DNA of 64,000 bases from JAYVYM01 sp046593925 (GTDB lineage: Bacteria > Actinomycetota > Actinomycetes > Mycobacteriales > SCTD01). The notes under the pieces are model-generated. The model had not been told where the DNA came from, searched no databases, and was given only the letters and a program-made list of their open reading frames with translations. The stretch spans positions 8,992-72,991 of the forward strand of contig JBKJQN010000104.1 of NCBI GenBank assembly GCA_046593925.1, in the 5' to 3' direction. Below, piece after piece: positions 58,603 through 64,000 of the stretch; within the stretch, counting starts at the first letter, position 1, and every line of letters starts with the position of its first letter. Made by a program: the position numbers and the translations under genes.

Positions 58603-60117
58603 CTAGGGCAAGGCGGCCCCCGGGTCGGCGGACACAGCCGGCCGCAGCCCCAGCCGCGGGGCGGCAGCCAGCGTCAGCAGGGTGGTGAACGGCCCGTCGG
58701 CGGCATCCTCGCGCAACAGGACCGACGCGTACAGCGGCGCCGAGCCGGCGGCGGGGGCGACCTGCACGGCCAACGGGCCGCCCGGGGTCACACCGAGGTC
58801 TGTCAGCCGCACCGCGACGGTGCTGCCGCCCGGGATGGCGACAGTCCGCGGCGTGAGGACCGGAGCGCTGGCGCCGGGCGCGGTAGCGGCGACCCCGAGC
58901 ACCGGCAGCGTCGTGACCAGAGCCGAGGCGTCGTCGCCCAGTGCCGACAGCAGCAGCACGGAGGCGGAGCCGGCGGCGCCGGTGACCAGGGCCGGGCCGT
59001 CGAGGGCCCGGGCCGCCCCGGCGTAGGCGAGGTCCTGTCGCGCACCGGCCGGAGCCTCAGCACCGTCGAGCGCGACCCCGACCGCGAGCACCGGCCCGGC
59101 GGCGGAGGTGACGGCGACCGCGGCGGGTGCAGTCGCCAACAGTGCGGTCAGGTCGGCGCTGACCGTGCTGCCGGCCGGGACCGTGAGGGCGTCGAGGGCC
59201 ACCGGGACGAACTGGCCGGTGCCGGTGGTGAGCTGCAGCTGCACGACCGTGGGGGTGTCGGTCGGGTTGGTGACGAGCACGCTGCGCGTCCCGGGGCCCG
59301 ACGGCAGCGCAGGCACCACGACGCGGGTGGCCGGCGGTGGCGTCGCCGGCACCCACTCGACGCCCCCCGGCCGGCCGTTACTCGAGCGCAGCTGCTCCAG
59401 CGCGGCCGCGACCCGGCCCCGAGTCGCGACGACATTTCCGGCCAGGCCGCTGCGGCCTGGCGCGAGCGTGTCGAGGGACAGCACCGTACGACCGCGGGCC
59501 GGGACCAGCACGCCGCGGCCGGGGCGGGGGTCCACCGGGCCCTCGGCGCTCCACAGCTGTATGTCGACCACGGCTCCGGTGTCGTCGGGGTTGACCAGGA
59601 ATAGCGTCGAGGACTCGCCCGCGGCCAGCGACCCGCCGGCGAACCAGGTCTCGCTGCGTGGGCCGGCGCATTGCAGCCCGGCGTACCCGCGCCGCGGACC
59701 CGTCCCGGCCCGGGTCAGCTGTTGTGCTTCCAGGCCTGCGGCCAGGCTCCCCCGGGCCCGCACGACGAAGGCGTCGTCGGTGATGTCGGCGCCGAGGCCG
59801 GCGGCCACCTGACCGGCGGACTGCAACGGCGACGACACACTTGACAGCGGCGCCGGGCCACCCGAAAGCGGCGCCGCGGAGACACTCGAAGAGCTGTCGG
59901 CCGGGGCGTCGCCGGACGGGACGCCGACAGCCACCTGGCTGGTCAACTGGTCCGCGTCGACCCGGCGCAGTGCCGGGCACACGACCTCGGCGCCCACCAC
60001 TGCGGCTGCTGTCGTACGCCGTGGGGACGCGGGGGCGGGCCGGCTGGCCGTGCCGACGGCGATGGCGACGGCGACGGCCAGCACGGCGCCGAGCAGGGCG
60101 ACCGGGGGCCGGTTCAC
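58603..60117 (-). CDS. DUF5719 exported protein
   Basis: This 504-aa protein has an N-terminal helix (VALLGAVLAVAVAIAVGTA, about 6-24) acting as signal or anchor. A large beta-rich Ala/Val/Thr extracellular region follows with repeated immunoglobulin-like patterns (TLFLVNPDDTGAVVDIQLWSA, SVLVTNPTDTPTVVQLQLTT). This matches DUF5719, usually paired with the glycosyltransferase upstream. The GTG at 60117 lies ten bases after the glycosyltransferase stop, so the pair is co-transcribed. Confidence 0.85.
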   Translation of the reverse strand: MNRPPVALLGAVLAVAVAIAVGTASRPAPASPRRTTAAAVVGAEVVCPALRRVDADQLTSQVAVGVPSGDAPADSSSSVSAAPLSGGPAPLSSVSSPLQSAGQVAAGLGADITDDAFVVRARGSLAAGLEAQQLTRAGTGPRRGYAGLQCAGPRSETWFAGGSLAAGESSTLFLVNPDDTGAVVDIQLWSAEGPVDPRPGRGVLVPARGRTVLSLDTLAPGRSGLAGNVVATRGRVAAALEQLRSSNGRPGGVEWVPATPPPATRVVVPALPSGPGTRSVLVTNPTDTPTVVQLQLTTGTGQFVPVALDALTVPAGSTVSADLTALLATAPAAVAVTSAAGPVLAVGVALDGAEAPAGARQDLAYAGAARALDGPALVTGAAGSASVLLLSALGDDASALVTTLPVLGVAATAPGASAPVLTPRTVAIPGGSTVAVRLTDLGVTPGGPLAVQVAPAAGSAPLYASVLLREDAADGPFTTLLTLAAAPRLGLRPAVSADPGAALP

Positions 60118-60127
60118 CGGCGCCGGC

Positions 60128-63100
60128 TCACAGGGCGCCGCGCCGGTGTGACCGCGTAGGACGTGACCGCGCCGGCGCGCCGCGGGCGGGCGCCGACTCG
60201 AGCCCGTTGCTGCGCCCTGCCCCAGGGGCCGCGAGCACGACGACCACGACCAGCGCGACGGCCTGCAGCGCGAGCGCCGTACGTCGGCCGCCTTGCGCGT
60301 ACGAGACCCGCAACGCCCCGCCCTGCTCGGGCACGGTGAAGGCCGCGGCCCACCCCCAGGCGGTCCTGCGCGGTAGGTCCCGGCCGTCCACGGTGGCGCG
60401 CCACCCGGGGTCGGCGGCCTCGCTGAGCACGAGCAGCCGGCCGGCGGGCCCGGGCCGGAGCCGTGGTTCGCCCTCGGCGACAAGCTCCGGCGGGGCGCTG
60501 CGCAGCAGGTCGGCGTCCGGTCCGGGGTCGCCGCGCAGCGCCGCCAGGGCGAGCGCGGGTGGCAGCAGGCCGAGCCGCGACCTCGGGCCGGTGACCTCCC
60601 ACAGCAGCAGGCTGCCGCGGACCCGCCGGACCAGCCCGGGGCGGTCGTCCAGGACGGCCGCGAGGGCGTCGTTGCCCACCGCGGGCAGCGCGACGTAGCG
60701 CACCGCCCGGGTGGCCAGAGCGCTCGCCGGGTCGGAGCCGGTGGTGGCCGGCAGGTCGCCCACGACGGCGTCGAGCAGCCGTACCTGCGCCTCGTCCGGT
60801 ACGAGGTCGGCAGCGCCGAGCCGGACGCCGCCCGCGCCGACCAGCGCGTACCCCAGACCCGCGGCACCGGGCCGCAGCAGCAGCACCCGCAGCCCCGGCT
60901 CTCGGCTCAGCTCGGACTGCACAAAGGCCGGCAGCGCGTCGACGTTGCCGCGGGCGAGCGGGCCGTCCGCGCCCCGGACCACGAACGCCACCGCGGCCGC
61001 CGCCGGGACGAGGCCGGCCAGCACCGCGGTAGCGACCGCGGTCAGCTGGCGCCAGCCGAAATCAGCGTCGGCGAGGCGAGCGCGCGCGCCGTCGGCCGCG
61101 ACGAGGGCCGCGACGAGCATGCCGGCCGCGCAGACCTGCAGCGCCGGGCCCGGCCAGGCGGGTACGTGCAGCGTGCTGCCGGGCACGGCCGGCCGCGCGG
61201 CGCTGAGCAGCTCGGCGGCGACCAGACCGGCCAGGACGAGCAGCCAGCCCGCCAGCGCCAGTCGGCGCCGTTGATGGCGGACCAGCCCAGCCAGGGCCGC
61301 CAGCACGAGCCCACCGGTCAGCCAGACCGGCGGCAGGCCGGCGCCACCGGGCGACAGCAGGAGCAGGTGCCAGGTGGGCAGGGCCGCGTCCACGAGCGCC
61401 GGATCGGGCGCCGCTCGGCCGGGCCCGTGCAGCAACCTGCCAGCGGGTGCCAGGACGGTGGCGGACCAGGGCAGCAGCAGCACGACCGGTACGGCAGCCA
61501 CGATCCCTGCCGCGCCCAGCCGGCGCAGGCCCGCGGCTCCGCGCAGGGTCACCGGTCGTGCCGGGGCCGCCCTGCGGTGGCCGCCTGACCGGATCCCGGC
61601 GACGAACGCGACCATCAGCAGCAGGCCGGCCAGCAACGGCCAGAGCGTCGGCGCGAACGCCGTGAGCACCGCCAGCCCGAGCCCCAGCGCCCAACCGTGC
61701 CGCCAGCCCACCTCGGCCGGGTCGTCGCGAAGTAGCCGCGCACCGGCCGGCAGCAGCAGTGGCAGGGCAACCTGCGCGACCGCGGCGTCGAGCCGCCCGG
61801 CGGCCACCGCCCCGGTGGCCACCGGCAGCAGCGCCCAGGTCGCCGCCGCCCACAGCCGCAGCGACTCCGACGCGACGAGCCGGCGGGCCGCAGCGTAGGC
61901 GGCCGCGCCGGCGAGCGGCACACTTGCCAGCAGCAGCACGTCCACCGCCAGCCACGCCTTGCCGAGCAGCACCGTCGCGAGCACCCCGAGCAGGGCCAGC
62001 ATGGGCGGCGCGGGGGCGGCGGTGCCGACCGAGACCGGGTGCCAGCCGGTGGCGTACGCCGACCACAGGTCGCGGGCGCCCCCGGGCGCCGGGAGCAGCC
62101 GGCCGCCGGCGAGCACGCCGCCGTTCGTGGCGAGCAGCTGCCGCTCGGCGACCAGGGCGACGAGCAGCAACGAAACCACCAGCAGCACGGGTGGGCGACG
62201 CAACACCCGGCCGAGCAGGCTGCCGTCCGTGCCGGGGTCACCCACGAGGATTTGGCCGGCCGGGCCGGCCCCGGCGTTGCCGACCTCCGTCGCCGCGACG
62301 TCGCCGGGGCCGCCGAGTCGGCTGCCCACCGGACCCTGCACGCCAGTCAGCCAGCCGCGGAGCGCATCGGCCCGCTCCGCTGCCCGCCCCCGGCTGCTGG
62401 CGAACAGCGGCCGCAGTGCCCTGGCCGGCACGATCCGGGTGCCGGCTCGTACCCGCCGGGCGGCCCGTAACCGACGGGGGTGCAGCAGCTGGTCGGCCGC
62501 CGCCGTCAGCTCGTCGCCGGCCCGGCCGGGGCGACGCGTCAGCAGGAAGCCGAGCATCCGGACCAGCGTCGCCAGGGCGAGCCGCAGCACCAGCAGCGGG
62601 AGCAGCGGCGCGGGTGCGTGCGCGAGCAGCACCATCAGGGCGTGCCGACGGTCAATGGCCTCGGGGCGACCGCGAGCGGCGTGCAGCCGGCGCTGCCCCG
62701 TCGTGGCCGCGCGGGCATGTCGGACCACCGACGTCGGGACGACGACGGCCCGGTGGCCGGCGGCGTTGACCCGCCAGCCCAGGTCGAGGTCGTCGCGGAA
62801 AACCGGTAGGGCCGGGTCCAGACCGCCGAGTGCGTCCCAGACGTCGCGCCGCACCAGGGCGCCGGCCGTGCCGACGGCCAGCACGTCACGTACGCCGTCG
62901 TGCTGCCCGTGGTCCTGCTCGTGGCGCTCCAGACCGGTCTCGCGGTGGCCTGCGCGGTCGGTACTGAGGCCGACCTCGACGAGCACCCGCGGGTCGTCCC
63001 AGTCGCGGGCCTTTGCGCCGAGCAGCGCGACGGACGGACTGGCCGACGCCTGCTCGAGCAGCCTTGCGAGAGCGTCAGATGCCGGCGCACTGTCGTCGTG

Positions 63101-63514
63101 CAACAGCCAGACCCACGTCGAAGGACCACCCGATGCGTCCGCCTCGGCCTCGAGCCCGGCCTGCACGGCCGCGCCGTAGCCGAGTCGCCGGCCGGCCGTG
63201 ACGACCCGGTCCAGGCACTGTCCGGTGGCGCCGGCGAGCAGGGCGGCCGTGGCGTCGGTGCTGCCGGTGTCGACCGCGATGGTGCGGCGCGGCGCCACCG
63301 TCGAACCGGCCAGCGCCTCGAGCACCGCGGGCAGCCAGCGGTCACCGTCGTGCGCGACCAGCACGGCCGTGACGTCGACGGTCGTACGCGGCGGCGCGGC
63401 GCGCGCACCGGACGCCGCTCGCCGGGGTCCGCGGCGCTCGGGGCCCAGCCAGGCGACGCCCTGCGGCGCGGGCTCGCCGGAACCCGGCGCGGGCTGGATG
63501 CTTCGGGCGGTCAT
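60128..63514 (-). CDS. Large membrane family-2 glycosyltransferase
   Basis: This 1128-aa protein has a GT2 catalytic domain (about 45-270): TAVLVAHDGDRWLPAVLEAL, VDTGSTDATAAL, WLLHDDSAP (acidic metal site) and FRDDLDLGWRVNAAG. About 850 residues with a dozen or more helices follow, and loops of membrane-glycan-synthase type end the protein. It probably decorates or exports a wall polysaccharide. The acceptor is unknown. The ATG at 63514 is chosen, with a TTG at 63526 also in frame. DUF5719 follows directly. Confidence 0.9.
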   Translation of the reverse strand: MTARSIQPAPGSGEPAPQGVAWLGPERRGPRRAASGARAAPPRTTVDVTAVLVAHDGDRWLPAVLEALAGSTVAPRRTIAVDTGSTDATAALLAGATGQCLDRVVTAGRRLGYGAAVQAGLEAEADASGGPSTWVWLLHDDSAPASDALARLLEQASASPSVALLGAKARDWDDPRVLVEVGLSTDRAGHRETGLERHEQDHGQHDGVRDVLAVGTAGALVRRDVWDALGGLDPALPVFRDDLDLGWRVNAAGHRAVVVPTSVVRHARAATTGQRRLHAARGRPEAIDRRHALMVLLAHAPAPLLPLLVLRLALATLVRMLGFLLTRRPGRAGDELTAAADQLLHPRRLRAARRVRAGTRIVPARALRPLFASSRGRAAERADALRGWLTGVQGPVGSRLGGPGDVAATEVGNAGAGPAGQILVGDPGTDGSLLGRVLRRPPVLLVVSLLLVALVAERQLLATNGGVLAGGRLLPAPGGARDLWSAYATGWHPVSVGTAAPAPPMLALLGVLATVLLGKAWLAVDVLLLASVPLAGAAAYAAARRLVASESLRLWAAATWALLPVATGAVAAGRLDAAVAQVALPLLLPAGARLLRDDPAEVGWRHGWALGLGLAVLTAFAPTLWPLLAGLLLMVAFVAGIRSGGHRRAAPARPVTLRGAAGLRRLGAAGIVAAVPVVLLLPWSATVLAPAGRLLHGPGRAAPDPALVDAALPTWHLLLLSPGGAGLPPVWLTGGLVLAALAGLVRHQRRRLALAGWLLVLAGLVAAELLSAARPAVPGSTLHVPAWPGPALQVCAAGMLVAALVAADGARARLADADFGWRQLTAVATAVLAGLVPAAAAVAFVVRGADGPLARGNVDALPAFVQSELSREPGLRVLLLRPGAAGLGYALVGAGGVRLGAADLVPDEAQVRLLDAVVGDLPATTGSDPASALATRAVRYVALPAVGNDALAAVLDDRPGLVRRVRGSLLLWEVTGPRSRLGLLPPALALAALRGDPGPDADLLRSAPPELVAEGEPRLRPGPAGRLLVLSEAADPGWRATVDGRDLPRRTAWGWAAAFTVPEQGGALRVSYAQGGRRTALALQAVALVVVVVLAAPGAGRSNGLESAPARGAPARSRPTRSHRRGAL

Positions 63515-63582
63515 CGGCGGCCGCAACCCTAGCGGAGCAGGCTCCGCGGGCGATCAGCCGTCCGTGCCGTCCACGCCCACCT

Positions 63583-63864
63583 TCAGACGGCGAGTCGCTT
63601 GAGCCGTCGGCGCTCCCGCTCCGACAGTCCGCCCCAGATACCGAACCGCTCGTCGTGGCCCAGCGCGTACTCCAGGCACTCGCTCTTGACCTCGCAGCCG
63701 ACACAGATGCGCTTGGCCTCCCGGGTCGAGCCGCCCTTCTCCGGGAAGAAGGCCTCCGGGTCGGTCTGGGCGCAGAGCGCCTCCTCCTGCCAGCCCAGGA
63801 TGGTCTCGTCGTCACCCTGGCCGTCCCACGCACCCACCGCAGTCAGACGCACCGGCTCGTTCAT
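63583..63864 (-). CDS. whiB2: WhiB-family regulator, WhiB2/WhmD-like
   Basis: This 93-aa protein carries four iron-sulphur Cys (31, 54, 57, 63) in CAQTDPEAFFPEKGG and CVGCEVKSEC. The turn ERFGIWGGLSERERRRLKRL leads into the basic DNA-binding tail. These features identify the WhiB2/WhiB subgroup controlling septation and sporulation-type division. GGAGACGAG precedes the ATG at 63864. A consensus-like promoter with GACAC boxes lies upstream. Confidence 0.95.
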   Translation of the reverse strand: MNEPVRLTAVGAWDGQGDDETILGWQEEALCAQTDPEAFFPEKGGSTREAKRICVGCEVKSECLEYALGHDERFGIWGGLSERERRRLKRLAV

Positions 63865-63954
63865 CTCGTCTCCTCGTCGACCTCGAACCCGGGCACGGGG
63901 TGTGCCCGGCTGCGGTGTCTCCGTGCGGTCCGAGGGGACCGTTCCGGGGGGAAC

Positions 63955-63995
63955 GACACTGGTGTCATTACAGGCGTGTCATCCCCCGAAGTCAA
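63955..63995 (-). promoter_or_regulatory. whiB2 promoter with three GACAC boxes
   Basis: TTGACT (63990-63995) and TGTAAT (63967-63972) are 17 bases apart on the minus strand. GACAC occurs in the spacer (63976-63980) and just after the -10 (63962-63966). The reverse, GTGTC, is at 63955-63959, so the last two form GACAC-CA-GTGTC. GACAC is the core bound by WhiA in Streptomyces. Confidence 0.6.
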
Positions 63996-64000
63996 GGCTG

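Overview
The window is a stretch of high-GC actinobacterial chromosome. Third codon positions are almost always G or C, GTG starts are common, and many neighbouring genes overlap by GTGA, ATGA or TGATG. Family-level hallmarks are SecA with a SEC-C tail, LpqB/MtrB/MtrA, a WhiB-type regulator, WS/DGAT and DUF3499. From about 25.3 kb to the right end the gene content follows the Mycobacterium tuberculosis neighbourhood Rv3235 to Rv3260c (Rv3235-like, secA1, HPF, ComF, lpqB, mtrB, mtrA, sahH, SIS isomerase, manB, DUF3499, Rv3259-like, whiB2), with insertions. Gene style suggests a Geodermatophilales/Frankiales-like organism, but this is inference. I saw no rRNA, tRNA, CRISPR array or intact insertion sequence.

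Left part (0-25 kb, accessory and metabolic). A membrane GGDEF-EAL protein is followed by two tiny ORFs, both with strong ribosome binding sites and both ending Lys-Trp-Asp/Asn. Next come a decayed tyrosine recombinase, a TetR regulator divergent from a methyltransferase (with a perfect 18-bp palindrome between them), a VOC protein, a Pr6Pr-like membrane protein, and three aldehyde dehydrogenases (generic, methylmalonate-semialdehyde, and P5C/PruA), interspersed with relics of a DUF3072 gene and an amino-acid racemase. A tightly overlapping minus-strand operon (13.9-19.8 kb) joins a wax ester/diacylglycerol acyltransferase, a patatin lipase, DUF6912, a LolA-like secreted protein and an ABC transporter. 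It faces a divergent acyl-CoA dehydrogenase. A CpaE-like ATPase, a SAF (CpaB-like) protein and a small HTH protein follow, then a repeat-rich intergenic segment, a LysM membrane protein and an Rv3235-like protein.

Centre (25.9-48.8 kb, core). secA has a 12-bp stem palindrome at its promoter/leader. Then come a double-GNAT acetyltransferase, an orphan LuxR-type response regulator, long HPF, ComF, and the lpqB-mtrB-mtrA signalling operon. Divergent from mtrA runs the membrane protein - DUF4129 - DUF4350 - MoxR - DUF58 operon, whose SpoIIM and RDD partners lie a few kb further on. Between them are a PLDc_N membrane protein, an EF-G-like GTPase with an altered G4 motif and a serine hydrolase.

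Right part (48.9-64 kb). Canonical S-adenosylhomocysteine hydrolase is followed by a MerR regulator with a candidate operator, a metallo-beta-lactamase-fold hydrolase and a second, short SAHH homologue that has lost two catalytic residues. Next are a hotdog protein, a CDF metal transporter overlapping a SIS sugar-phosphate isomerase overlapping a Trm112-like protein, phosphomannomutase, two small metal-binding proteins, a metallopeptidase-family protein, DUF5719, a large membrane glycosyltransferase and a WhiB2-like regulator. The WhiB promoter carries three GACAC boxes, the core recognised by WhiA in Streptomyces.

The least explained observations are the paired KW-terminal micro-ORFs, the catalytically altered SAHH paralogue with its MBL-fold partner, the GACAC-decorated whiB promoter, and small bridging ORFs in the MoxR operon.
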